From the NCBI GenBank assembly GCA_963971225.1, contig OZ020267.1, positions 96,027,648 to 96,091,647 of the forward strand: a stretch of DNA of 64,000 nt. The letters run 5' to 3'. Positions within the stretch are counted from its first letter, which is position 1, and every line of letters begins with the position of its first letter. Made by a program: the position numbers and the translations under genes. Positions 11,892-22,555 of the stretch are shown one piece after another. Under the pieces are notes generated by a model. The model was not told where the DNA came from, made no database searches, and saw only the letters and a program-made list of their open reading frames with translations. Source of the DNA: Melieria omissa (Eukaryota > Arthropoda > Insecta > Diptera > Ulidiidae).

Positions 11892-12223
11892 TGTTGAGAC
11901 CGCCGACGAAGAGAATCTAATTGATCTCTGAGTCGGCGGCTCACGTTCCCCCCACACGCACGCGCATACGCAACTCACACGCGCCCACATACACACATAC
12001 ACCCACACGCACACACTATCTTCTCTCCTCCTTTACCCACTTTCTTCCCACTCCGAAAATGAATTGTGTCCCCATTTTCCTACTCCCTTAGACTTAAGTT
12101 TAAAATTATCAGTTCAGTTTGTAAGAACAATCGCAACCAGAAACACGCAAAATAAACGCCCTCGCTGCGCCCAAACCAACTGCCGCCGTCTTTACTTTTT
12201 CCCGGTCATCTACCGTCGAAACA
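11892..12223 (+). repeat. BEL element 5' LTR (332 bp)
   Basis: The LTR starts TGTTGAG and ends GAAACA (TG...CA ends). It contains an AC-rich central tract and an AATAAA-like signal in CAAAATAAACGCC near 12147. It is the same length as the reassembled 3' LTR. The primer-binding region should start directly after it (TTGGTCCTTGGAGC at 12224). Confidence 0.92.
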
Positions 12224-13036
12224 TTGGTCCTTGGAGCTATCGCGATCCCGCGCCGCGAACTAAAACAATTAAACACTAAAAACATTAATACAGAACCCAA
12301 TTAACAAAGGTGAAAACAGTGACACACAGTGATCAAGTTTACCACACAGTGACGTGAAAACAGAAATCATATAAAAAAATATATATGTACGAAACACAGT
12401 GACAGTGCACAGAATACATACAACCCTGCCGCCCCCCACAAAAAAAATTTTAAGCAAGAAAACGAAAAGGAAAAATTGAAAAAAAGATATATATATATAC
12501 TATATATACTATAATTTTACCAACAAAAAAAAAAAAAGTCCAATATTTTACGAAATACAAAAAAAACAACAACAAATTGCATTCCTCACAATAACAAAGT
12601 GCAGTGACAAAAGTGGAAAAAGTGAGAAACAAAAGTTACGGCGGCAAACCCAAAAAAAAAAATAAAAAAGGCTTCACACAAAATCACAACAAAAAAAAAA
12701 ACCAAAGTTACCACGAAGCCACGAAAATAACATAAACCACAGTGCAGTGAAACAAGAAGAAAGGTGACAAAAAGTGACGGCGGCAAAATACACAATCACA
12801 AAAAACAACAACAAGCAACGAAAGCGCAGCAGCACCCGCTGATCGAGCCACCACCGTGCCAGACGACACAACAGACGACCCAGTAGAACACGCAGCGCCA
12901 ACTCACCACAAAAAACACGGTTTGCGATTCCCCCCTCTGATGGATGCCACGTAAGTAACCAAAACCCCATTTGGTTCCCCTCCCAAAACGATATAAAAAT
13001 TCGGTGAATCATTTTTTTCTTAAAAAATAAATTACG
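12224..13036 (+). other. BEL leader region
   Basis: A-rich untranslated leader with repeated CAGTG/GTGAC words. Near its end an ATG at 12940 (GATGGATGCCAC) is followed at once by GTAAGT, which could be a start codon next to a splice donor. A matching acceptor-like TTTTATATTCCAG occurs at about 18794, just before the second gag segment, so splicing across the inner gag-pol is possible but unproven. Confidence 0.45.
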
Positions 13037-13564
13037 ATGTGTAAGCGGACGTTGCGGAAAGCGCCGTTGGTAAATCGTCAGATTTTACCGCGCTAACGTT
13101 CCGCTTGAGCACATAGGTACTTCGGTACCTATTTCCCGTTTGCTCTTTGCCGCATATTTCCCCTTCGCTGCTAACCGCTTCCACATAAGCAACGAGCTTG
13201 GCATAGGAAGACGAGCAATACATACCAACACATCTCCGTTGGATGGTTATTGCCTCTTCTCTTCTTCCATCCTTCTTTGGTGTTTATATGCCCAGCCCCA
13301 TTGTGCATATAAACACTGAATTTGAATCCAGCGCAACTCCCACCGCAACATCCAACCACATCTCGCGCAACATTCGGTGCAATACATTTATTGTGCTGAC
13401 ACGATCCACACTCACTCAACAAAATAAAATAATTTTTGGGGAAAAATTTTCTCATTGATTAATTTCCTTTTTTTTCAACATTTTATGCGCTTTCTCCCTA
13501 GCGATAATTTGTTGTTGGAAAACTTGACTTTTTATATTTGAAAATTTTGTAGATTAGTCATTTC

Positions 13565-13994
13565 CATAGTGAAATTAATAAAGTGTGCCAGATAGCAGGA
13601 ACTCTCTCTTCATCGTACACTTATTTTCTGACAATTAATGTCATTTTGCTGAAAAATGTCATAGTTCATAACCCGTCTGTACTGTATGAAAAAAATTTCA
13701 AAATAAATTGTTGTTTGAAAATACGTTCTGTCCAAAACCGACACAAAAAACGCATCTACATGCCAGAAAAACGTGCTGTCTCCGCAAAAAAACGGACAGC
13801 AATGCAGTTCCTATGTTTTTCTAACATAAAATACATTACGAAAATATATATTTCTGGAGTACTGAATGTAAATTTAACGACAACAAAAATAAAGGTTAAT
13901 CGAACTGACACAAATAAATTGACACATTGACAATTGCTACTCAGAGAAATAAGTGTACGTCATCTACCTGGTACACTTTATTGATTTCACTATG
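13565..13994. mobile_element. hAT-type MITE (430 bp)
   Basis: The ends are inverted repeats of about 28 bp: CATAGTGAAATTAATAAAG at the left and its near-complement CTTTATTGATTTCACTATG at the right. The 8-bp duplication GTCATTTC flanks it at 13557-13564 and 13995-14002. An 8-bp target duplication with CA...TG ends is typical of hAT elements. The 115-codon frame inside shows no transposase similarity, so it is non-autonomous. It inserted into the BEL internal region. Confidence 0.8.
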
Positions 13995-14029
13995 GTCATT
14001 TCCAGCTATCTCAATACCTCCTTGTGTAC

Positions 14030-14395
14030 ATTTTGGCCCTCATACTCGTAGTGGCAATCACACACACAGTGGTACACTTGGAAAAATTGTGTAAAATTTT
14101 TTTTTTATTTTTCTGAAAGTTTTTTTTTCATATTCTCTTGACGTTTTCGATTGGCAGCGGCAATCGATTCGTTTTCTCGTGTGCATTTTCGTATCCGATT
14201 GGCCCTCAGCCTCGCAGCGGCAATCGAGGTTCTTTCTTGTGTACATTTTGGCCCTCAAACTCGCAGTGGTAATCTGTACACTTGAACAAAAATTAATTTT
14301 TTTTTTTAAACATTTTTGTATTTTCAAAACTTTCGGTTATTGTGTTGTGTATCAATTGGCCCTCAATCTCGTAGCGGCAATTGATACACTTTCAA
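14030..14395 (+). repeat. Degenerate repeats forming hairpins
   Basis: A motif of the form TTGGCCCTCA-x-CTCG-x-AGCGGCAAT recurs about five times (14033, partial at 14150, 14199, 14248, 14356). The copy at about 14345-14388 is flanked by GTGTATCAATTG and its exact complement CAATTGATACAC, giving a 12-bp stem. This sits in the untranslated region ahead of gag. Confidence 0.65.
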
Positions 14396-14504
14396 AAATT
14401 ATTTGTGAATACATACTCTGACAATTATACAAATTATTTTGGTCATAATATTTTTTGAATAACACACACAACAATTTTTTTTTAAATTTTTTCAATTCTC
14501 ACAA

Positions 14505-14900
14505 AAAACAATTCACTAATTTCTCACGCATAAGTGTTATCATACAACGCAATCCCGACGTTGATCCCTGAGACAGAGAGAGAGAGAGGGAGAATACACT
14601 GAGAAAAAAATTTTGGTTCTAAAAAAATATTTTTTTGAACCACCTTTCATAGTGAAATCCTATTTTCAGTATCCCAACACTAAACAAATTTAGCCAGTGG
14701 TTCCCAAACCCACAGGCAATTTGTTTAAAAATTTTTTTTAATTTTCTCATTCACAAAAAGAAATTCAGTCAGTGGTTCTCAAACCCACCGACACACTTTT
14801 TAAAAAATTTTTTCCTCAAAACATTTTTTTTGTCTCCTCCATTGCTGAATTTCATACAACGCAATCCCGCCGTTGATCCCTGATACACTGAGAACAATTT
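14505..14900 (+). repeat. Partial leader duplication
   Basis: The 33-bp word starting CATACAACGCAATCCCG and ending TTGATCCCTGA occurs at 14541-14573 and 14853-14885, each followed by ACACTGAGAA within 30 bp. Between them the words AGTGGTTCYCAAACCCAC also occur twice. This looks like an imperfect duplication of about 312 bp in the leader upstream of gag. Confidence 0.65.
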
Positions 14901-15032
14901 TCAGTTTCAAGTTTATTTGGAACTCGTGTAGGAATATTTATTTCGGTTTTCCCCCATAAACAGTGTTTTTCCAATACACTAAAGAAATAAATATTAGGTT
15001 CAGTCTTTACTTGAAAACCACATCCCAATAAA

Positions 15033-16393
15033 ATGGCAGAAAGCGGTAGCGATAATCCTCTAAGCACCAAAGAAACTGCCCGAACTTCGAGAGCCGCTTC
15101 AAAAGCGGAAGTAGAAAATAAAATTGACTTAACGATTCATAAGTTTATTTTCGAAACCGACCGACTCGTCACATTCTGTATTAAATGGTCTTAAATCCCC
15201 GTCGAAGACCAAACAGAATCACTGATTGAAGTTCAACTTCAAGAGCTTGAGCAAAACTGGGCGCGTGTACTGCAGATATACGGAGATGCGTATTTGTCTG
15301 ACTCATACACGTATTGTATGAGTCAGACAAAAAAGTCAATCAACCAAAAATATGGTGCATGCAGTGAAAACTTCCAAAACTGCAAAGCTCAATTGACTGA
15401 TCTGCTGAGGGCTCAACGGGCAACTTCTGTTTCGGTTTCTGCACCTCGAGCAGACTTAGGTTCTCAAATCGATTCTTCCGGTATCTGCTTAAAAGTTCCC
15501 GCATGCGATACTGAAGTTTTTTATGGAGGATATGAAGAATGGCCTTCCTTTAGCGATATGTTTACTGCGGTTTATATAAACCACCCCAAATTAACCCCCG
15601 CACAAAAATGTTATCACCTCCGATACAAGACGAAGGGCACAGCGGGTGCCATCGTCAAACAGTATCCTCTGAGCAATGAAAATTTTGAATTGGCCTGGTA
15701 TGCACTCAAAGCTCGGTATGAGAACCGACGCATCTTAGTTGATACCCAGATCAAGGCGCTGTTGAATATTTCTCCTGTCACGTCAGAAAACAGCGCTGCC
15801 ATTCAAAAAGTTCAAAACACAATAAATAACTGCTTGTCTGTTCTAGGTTCACAAGGAGTTTCGATAGACAACTGGGATCCAATCCTAGTCTTCATTTGTT
15901 CGTCGAAACTACCCGAAGAGACCATAGCTCTGCGGGAGCAATCGCTTACTTCCCGAAAAGAGCTCCCAACATTGTCGCAAATGAACCGATTCCTCACAAA
16001 TAGGTATGAAGTGGTGGAAAGGTTAAGCGCGTATAAGCCCAAACCCCCCGGGCTACGCAACCGAATTTCTCTTTCAACAAACCGCAAACCAAGGCTCAAA
16101 CGTTTCATTCTGAAACCGGCAACTCGTTCACTTGCAACCTATGCAAGGTGAACCACCCTCTCAAATCTTGTCAAAAATTCAAGTCACTTTCAGTGCACGA
16201 CAGAGTCAAGTTTGTTAAAGAGAACAGCTATTGTGAAAACTGCCTGGCATACTCTCATTTGCGTAATGATAGCCCCAGCAATTTTTCTTGCGTTTACTGC
16301 CAAAGAAAGCATTATTCGATGCTACACTTTCCAACGAGTGTAGCATCGAAGCCACTCCCCGGCCCCAAAAGGCAGTGGCTCAAACCACAATAA
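15033..16393 (+). pseudogene. BEL/Pao gag, broken
   Basis: This would encode the capsid-like and nucleic-acid-binding part of a BEL/Pao polyprotein. The first ATG is at 15033 (MAESGSDNPLS). The frame meets a TAA stop at 15192-15194 and is then open to 16151. The middle matches the conserved Pao gag region (DUF1759-like): FYGGYEEWPSF, LTPAQKCYHLRYKTKG and LLNISPVTSENSAAI. A frameshift near 16040 moves the zinc knuckles to another frame, where CNLCKVNHPLKSCQKF (C-x2-C-x3-H-x4-C type) and a second Cys/His cluster ending CVYCQRKHYSMLHF are seen. The gene lies inside the LTR element with protease and RT downstream. At least one stop and one frameshift make it inactive. Confidence 0.88.
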
Positions 16394-16506
16394 CTCGGCC
16401 GAGTGGTCACGAAGAACTCTCCCCAAGCCGAAAGTCCTCCACTTCAAAAGATCAGCCACAAGATCGACACACTTGAACCTGCAGCACGCTTCTCCCCACA
16501 ACAATT

Positions 16507-16779
16507 GTGTCCATTGTTCACTTAGGAGAAATCCATAAGGTCCGAGCCCTCATAGACCCCGGCTCTCAAAAGACATTCATCTCGTCCAAAATTCAAAGGA
16601 CTCTGAGTCTGCCCACAAGGGAAATTAATTATGAAATCTCGGGCCTAGGTGGCAACGTCGTCCATAATGACAATAAAATTTGTACAATTGCACTCTGCGG
16701 CTTGGACGACCACCCTCAAATTGAAGCTCAAGCCATTATCCTCCCCAACTCACACACTTTTTACCCACCTTCACGGTAA
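16507..16779 (+). pseudogene. BEL/Pao aspartic protease, broken
   Basis: This is the retroviral-type aspartic protease of the Pao polyprotein (DUF1758-like). The frame contains VRALIDPGSQKTFIS, whose D-P-G-S is the Pao form of the catalytic Asp motif, followed by GLGGNVVHND and a hydrophobic strand ending TIALCGL. It is joined upstream to gag only through out-of-frame sequence (16394-16506) and stops at 16779. Out-of-frame continuation is visible beyond (WMKYSKLELADP, then IGSDLTPQIL at about 16860). It would cleave the polyprotein in virus-like particles, but this copy cannot be expressed in one frame. Confidence 0.8.
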
Positions 16780-16999
16780 AAGAGCCTGATTGGATGAAAT
16801 ACTCCAAGCTCGAATTAGCAGATCCAAACTGTTTCCGTCCCTCAAGAATTGATCTAGTGATAGGCAGCGATTTGACCCCACAAATCTTGCCTTCACCAAA
16901 ATTACGGAGATAATCTTCTGGCCCAAAAGTCAATATTCGGTTGGATTCTCAGCGGTCCCATCGATTTCCACATTTTCGACACAAGTCAAAGAAATCAAC

Positions 17000-18583
17000 G
17001 CCGAATGTCTCGACGCTCTTCTTAGGAAATTTTGGGAACAGGAAGAAATACTTGACTCACCTACAGCATCTGAGGACGACCGCTTTTGTGAACAACTCTA
17101 TAAAGAGACAACGTTCCGAAACCCCGACGGTCGGTATGTCGTAAGGCTCCCATTCAAAAGGAGCTTTCCCGAAACTTCGGACCTAGGCCATTCACGGACA
17201 GCTGCCTTACGACAATTCTTAAGTGTAGAGCGGACACTCGAGAAAGAAGGGGATCTCAAAACAACATACTCAGATGTATTAAACAAGTATCTAACTCTCG
17301 GCCACATGGAATCCACATCCTCTTGTGAGATCATAAATTACGGTAAATACTTTTTATTTTACTTACCTCACCATGCGGTTATTCGCCCAGAAAAGAAGAC
17401 TACTAAAGTACGAGTAGATTTCAACGCTTCAAAAGCATCAAGCTCTGGATGCTCATTAAATGATGTCCTTCACATCGGCCCAACTCTCAAAAACGATCTT
17501 ATGCTGTTACTCTTAAGATGGCGTCCCTACAAGTTCGTATTCAACGGCAACATTGAAAAAATGTACCGCCAAATTCTCGTACATAAAGATGACCAAGATT
17601 TCCAAAGAATTCTCTTGCCTCGGTGTCCACATAAACCGGTGGAAGATTTCAAACTCAAAACAGTCACATTTGGCGTGAACTGTGTCCCTTACTTGGCCAT
17701 ACGTACACTTCAACAGTTAGCATATGATTCAGAAGATAAATGGCCCCTTGCGGATCAAATCATACTCGACAAAACATATGTTGACGACATACTCTCAGGC
17801 AGTCACGATCATGACACGGCTATCAACTCCTTAGATCAGCTCGTAAAAACTCTCAATGCCGCAGGGTTCCCCCTCAAAAAGATCACTGCCAACAACTCGA
17901 AACTCCTCGAGAAAATCACCCCCGAAAATTTGTTATATTCAGATTTTTTGCGATTTCAAACCACTAGTTCAACGAAAACTCTTGGAATTCGCTGGAATGC
18001 CCTTCCAGATTCCTTCTCGTACACCTTTGACCCAATCTCCAATTCAGTGTCGGTCACCAAGAGACAGATCCTCTCAGCTGTCGCGAAACTTTTTGACCCG
18101 GCAGGGTGGCTATCGCCCATTATGATTCAAGCGAAAATGCTTCTCCAACAACTCTGGTTGGAAGGAACAGACTGCGGTCTTTGGGAAGCTGGAGTGAAAA
18201 GCTTCAAAATTCACCTAATCAAAGTCGCCGGCACTCATAAGTTTACTTCCGAGGAGTTTTCAACTCTCCTCGTTCGCATTGCAGCGGTCCTTAATTCGCG
18301 GCCGCTCTCCCCAATGTCGCAAGACCCCGCCGATCTGCAGGCCTTAACTCCAGGTCACTTTCTCTGCGGAGCCCCGCTACGGGCACCCCCGGAACCCAAC
18401 GCGGAGAATCTCTCACTTGCTAATCGCTGGCAAAAGCTGAAGGTGCTTTATCACCAATTCAGTAGACGATGGCGGGAGGAGTATCTTAAAGAACTCCATA
18501 AACGACAAAAATGGAAGTACCCCAGACGGAAGTCTCTGAAGGCCAGCTCGTCGTCATTAAAGACGAGCTCCTTCCTCCCATGA
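17000..18583 (+). pseudogene. BEL/Pao RT joined to integrase tail
   Basis: Recognisable RT upstream sequence starts near 17030 (FWEQEEILDSP) in another frame. The main frame runs 17306-18583. It holds KVRVDFNASK, a motif-A region FNGNIEKMYRQ, and motif C as YVDDIL. The motif-A residue that is normally Asp is Asn here (codon 17549-17551), which would abolish polymerase activity. GWLSPIMIQAKMLLQQLWLEG (21 residues shown in part as GWLSPIMIQAKM, LLQQLWLEG) is followed directly by LWEAGVKSFKIHL, the C-terminal integrase region, so most of RNase H and integrase is deleted in frame near 18180. Integrase-tail text continues to ILNSRPLSPM-like NSRPLSPMSQDP. The remaining C terminus continues out of frame to about 18710 (VKLCVLPS). 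Confidence 0.88.
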
Positions 18584-18699
18584 GTGGCGCCTCGGGCGCA
18601 TCGTTAAATTGTATCGGGGGGCGGGTAATCACATCCGAGTCGCTGAGGTCAAAACCCAAAACGGAGTTTTGACAAAATCCATTGTTAAACTCTGCGTGC

Positions 18700-19403
18700 T
18701 ACCCTCCTTATAGCAGCAGAAAGAGATTCCGTTTCCCACTCCTCCTCGATCAACAGCGTCGGCAACAGGACACTAATGCTTTGTTTTATATTCCAGACAC
18801 CGAGTCCCCGAAGGAGACATATCGGAAATGCCTAGTATGCGAGCGCCATCATCCCCTGCGGTACTGCCAGACGTTCCGGAAGATGACGCCGACGGAGCGG
18901 CTAGACGCGGTACGCGCAAATCATTATTGCGTCAACTATTTCGCCCGCTCACACACGACGGGCGAATGCTCGTCATCCCAGAGCTGCCACAAGTGTGGGT
19001 TGGGGGCCACACGTTGCTGCACCGGGCCATGCCGGCTCATCAGCGCCTCGGCACAGCTCGACAGCACCCGGCCCCCCCACAAAGCGCCAACCGGCGCCAG
19101 CGACGCGGCGTCAAACACCGGCGCTTCCGGCCAGTCACCAAGTAGCGCCTCAACCGGCCCCACCAACGCGGCGCCAACAAACGAACGCGACCAGGCCACC
19201 GCAGGCACAACCGCCCATCGCCACATGTCGGTGCCGCCAGGGCCAGCCGCCGCGCAAGATAGCGAAGAAAGCGGCCACAAAAACCAGGAAGGCCAGCAAG
19301 GGGCAACGAACAGCGTCAACGCAGCAATTGCTGAAGACGGCGGTCTCCACGCTGGAGCAACTGGGCCGCGTACTCAAGGTTGCACTCGTGCAAGGGGGCG
19401 CGA
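18700..19403 (+). pseudogene. Second BEL-type gag zinc-knuckle segment
   Basis: The frame 18682-19443 contains KCLVCERHHPLRYCQ (C-x2-C-x3-H-x4-C) and, after MTPTERLDAVRANHYC, a second cluster where the expected second Cys is Tyr (CVNYFARSHTTGEC), then CHKCG. These are the paired knuckles of a BEL/Pao gag, but they lie downstream of another complete set at 16.1-16.3 kb. Two other frames carry Pro/Ala/Arg-rich and basic segments, so frameshifts are likely after about 18995. The segment is GC-richer than its surroundings and abuts the 3' LTR. It probably belongs to the element that owns the LTRs, with gag-pol of another BEL lineage inserted or recombined before it. Confidence 0.65.
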
Positions 19404-19517
19404 TGTTGAGACCGCCGACGAAGAGAATCTATTTGATCTCTGAGTCGGCGGCTCACGTTCCCCCCACACGCACGCGCATACGCAACTCACAAGCGCCCAC
19501 ACACACACATACGCCCA
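19404..19517 (+). repeat. BEL 3' LTR, first part
   Basis: These 114 bp match 11892-12005. The LTR is interrupted after ACACACATACGCCCA by the R1-clade element and resumes at 22734. The two parts add up to 332 bp, the exact length of the 5' LTR. Confidence 0.92.
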
Positions 19518-20176
19518 GGTGAAGTGTTCGCGCTAACCTGTGAAGGTCGCAATTGAAGGTGCTCCCGCGACAGTTGGACAAAAAAAGAAATCAGGGCTTC
19601 GGTGGCCGGCGCGTGCAGGTGTCCGTAGCTGCTGGAAGTGGTCGTGCTCCGCAGAGCATCGATTTCGAGTTGTATACATAGTGGACCGGCATCTTTTTAG
19701 ATTTCTTTTCGATTTCTTGCAAAAATTTTATCACAAACAGCTGGAAATTTCAGAAGTGGTGAATTGCTCTTGTTGTTACTTGACTCGTGTATTGCCCCGC
19801 CGACTAACCGTAAAGCTGATAGTGAAGAGAGATAGCTGATCTTGTCAGCAAATAGTGTGATCGAAAGGGGCAGCTGAACAAAAGCTGTTCCCATTCACAA
19901 TAGTGCAAAACGGGGTTGCCAATTAACAAATATCATTAATTAAGACTAAGACGATTAACAAAATAAAATATAAAAAAAAACAAAATTAAAATTAAATTAA
20001 AACTGTTTTGTTTTGTTTCTTTAAACGCGTCGAGAGTGACGTATGGACTCGGGTAGTGACCCATTCGCGCGTAGTGCGCGCCATGGGGATGGAGACCCGC
20101 TCAACTGCCAAAGATAGTGCGATAGTTGGGTTTGCACCTCAAACTCCAACGCAGCAGAATGCGCCGTTGGATATAA

Positions 20177-20689
20177 GTGACTCGGGTAAAACCCCTAAAT
20201 CGTTTGTACCCTTGCCATCTGCTAGGAGAGCGCAGTCGTCGGCCACCATTTTTGCAGGTATGTAGTTCCATAAGTACTGTAAAACTTCTGGGCGACAAAG
20301 TTAAAGCGCTGAGAGACATGTTGGAGGAAAACGTCGGCCCAAATGGTGCTAAGAGACGTTCAATACATCAGCCTATGAGGGACCTAGTGGCTGAAATAGC
20401 AGCGGTATATGAAGAGCTCGCATTTACAAATGTCGACCGGAAGCTGAACCAAACGACGCAAACGTCGCCATTGCTGAGGGCGCAAGTCGATGTGTCGAAG
20501 AGGACGAGGGCGCTTTGCAACGAACAGGAAGCAGTGTCGCCAAATCCAAAAAAGAAAAGAGACACGAAGGCGGCAAATCTGACAGGAGGCAAACAAACCC
20601 AACGAGACACGCGAACACCCGTAGAGCCATCGAGCGCTGCGATTAACGGGCAGGCCAGAACTGGCGCGGCATTGCCAAGTTCCGAATAG
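20177..20689 (+). pseudogene. R1-clade ORF1, N-terminal part
   Basis: The frame carries GAKRRSIHQPMRDLVAEIAAVYEEL, quoted in part as RRSIHQPMRDLVAEI, a segment I associate with the ORF1 (gag-like, RNA-binding) protein of R1-clade elements, followed by a basic low-complexity stretch PNPKKKRDTKAANL. An upstream frame from 20008 (VWTRVVTHSRVVRAMGMETR) may supply the true start. The downstream part of ORF1 lies in a different frame from 20727, so a frameshift separates them. ORF1 would coat LINE RNA in the cytoplasm and nucleus. Confidence 0.6.
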
Positions 20690-20726
20690 AAGACGGTTCC
20701 TCCCCGCTCGCGGGTTATGAGGGCCG

Positions 20727-21932
20727 GTGGCAGTGGTGGCAGCTCGCAAACTTTTCGGCAACAAGCGATCGGGCAAGCGCAGCCAAGGCGCCAGCAAAAT
20801 GAAAGTGAAGGTGCAGGCCAACCAGAAGCCTAAGAAAAGGGCAGCTCGCCCAGATGCTCTAGTCGTTAAGGTAACTGGCCAAACGACATATGCCGACATG
20901 TTGCGGAAAGTGAAAGCCGCACCAGAACTGAAGGAGTTGAGTCTGAGTGTAAACCAGGTTCGGAAAACAGCCAAGGGTGAGCTGTTATTCGAGCTGAAGA
21001 AAGCAGCCAACGCAACAACCGACGCCATGCACCAGGCGCTGGAGAATCTTCTGCAGAATGAAGCAGAAGTAAAGACGCTGACGCAAACGACGACTTTAGA
21101 GCTAAAGGATTTAGACGAAGTCACGATAGCCGATGAGGTTATTGTGGCAATAAAGCAGCAAGTCCCTGAGGCGGCAGGCATATCGGCGGCGGCTTTGAAA
21201 ACGATGCGACAAAGTTTTGCCGGAACGCAAATGGCTGAACTGGTCCTACCAGCAGGTCACATCCTGTTAGAGCTGCGCCGACGGGGCGTGCCAGAGTACC
21301 TGGTGGCAATCATAGCCAGCTACTTTTCGAACAGGCGATTGTTATACAGTACTGATGACGGAGAAAAACTACATCTGGTGACAGGAGGTGTTCCGCAAGG
21401 ATCAGTGCTGGGCCCAATGTTGTGGAATCTCATGTACGACGGCGTACTGCAGCTGGACGTACACGAGACAGCGAAAATCGTCGGCTTTGCGGACGACATC
21501 GTAATAGTCGTCACTGGCAAGCACATCCACAACATTGAGGCGGTCTGCAACAACATGGTGGCAAAGGTTCATCAATTGCTCACGGCGATCGGCCTACAGC
21601 TGGTCGAACAGAAAACTGAAGTCCTGCTGATATCAAGCAGGAAGAAGGTGGAGCAGGCTCATGTTCGCGTAAATAGCCACACGATTGCTTCGAAGGCCGC
21701 AATTAGGTACTTGGGCATCATACTTGACAACCGGCTGACGTTCAAGCAGCACCTACAGCACGCAGCGGAGCGAGCCACGAGAGCTGTGGTGGCGCTGGCG
21801 AGACTAATGCCAAACCTTGGCGGACCAAAGCAAGCAACGGAATGCTCTTGTCGAGAGTGGCAACCTCGACCTTGCTATATGGAGCGCAAATTTGGGCCCC
21901 TGCGACGATGGTTCGCTCGTACCGGCGAATGA
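20727..21932 (+). pseudogene. R1-clade ORF1/RT in-frame fusion by deletion
   Basis: Residues 1 to about 175 are ORF1-like (DALVVKVTGQTTYADMLRKV, then LKELSLSVNQVRKT, LELKDLDEVTIADEV). The frame then passes straight into RT: LLELRRRGVPEYLVAIIASY, GGVPQGSVLGPMLWNLMYDG (motif B) and VGFADDIVIVV (motif C, F-A-D-D). Everything between, that is the ORF1 zinc knuckles, the apurinic-type endonuclease and the first RT motifs, is missing. A frameshift near 21840 ends the homologous frame, and the sequence continues in the frame of 21842-22555. The copy cannot retrotranspose alone, but its ends show that it was mobilised, probably in trans. Confidence 0.82.
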
Positions 21933-22555
21933 TCGAGGCAACGTACCGCCTATGCGCATTAAGGGTATGCCGCGCATTTCGTACAATGTCGTACGAAGCA
22001 GCTTGCGTGGTCGCCGGCATGATACCGGTCGACATCCTAGCTTTGGAGGCGTACTACAAGGCGCGCAATGACAGCGATGGGCGAAGCAACGGCAGGCAGC
22101 GAAGTCTGGACGACTGGCAGAGCCGCTGGAATAGCTCGTCCAAGGGGAGGTGGACGCACCGCCTGATACCAGTGCTCAACAATTGGCTGGACCGCAAGCA
22201 CGGCGAAGTCTCGCATTATTTGACACAGGTATTAACAGGTCACGGCTGCTTCAAGGCGTATCTACATCGCTTCGGCCACGAAACCGACCCATACTGCACC
22301 ACATGCGTCGGCGAGGTGGAGGATGCGGAGCACGTAGCACTAAAATGTCCTCGGTACGAGACACAGCGACAGGCGCTGCGATCAATCATAGGCAGCCCTA
22401 TTAGCGTGCGGAACATGGTTCAGCAAATGCTTGAAACGCCGGAGAAGTGGAACGCGGTGTTTGCGTTCGCATCACAAATCATGACAGAGCAACGACAACT
22501 GGAGCAAGAGCGTAGGGCAGAGGGCCCCAGTAGCATCTACGAGCCGAGTTCTTAA
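21842..22555 (+). pseudogene. R1-clade RT C-terminal domain
   Basis: This continues the RT above after a frameshift. It begins with SRVATSTLLYGAQIWAPA, the end of the thumb region, then RLCALRVCRAFRTMSYEAA, and WTHRLIPVLNNWLDRKHGE. The C-terminal zinc cluster YCTTCVGEVEDAEHVALKC has C-x2-C-x8-H-x4-C spacing. The minus-strand fragment at 26859-27661 is clearly a relative (ALRVCSAFRTVSEDAA, WTHRLIPDLKGWI). A 3' untranslated stretch of about 150 bp and the poly(A) follow. Confidence 0.85.

Noticed and set aside
13583..13930. 115-codon frame inside the hAT-type MITE
   Set aside because: No similarity to hAT transposase, Lys/Asn-rich AT-biased translation.
18936..19377. Minus-strand frames opposite the second BEL gag segment
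   Set aside because: They mirror a GC-rich coding segment on the plus strand and show no domain.
20384..21181. 265-codon minus-strand frame within the R1-clade element
   Set aside because: It is the antisense of the ORF1 region; Ser/Phe/Leu-rich with no domain.
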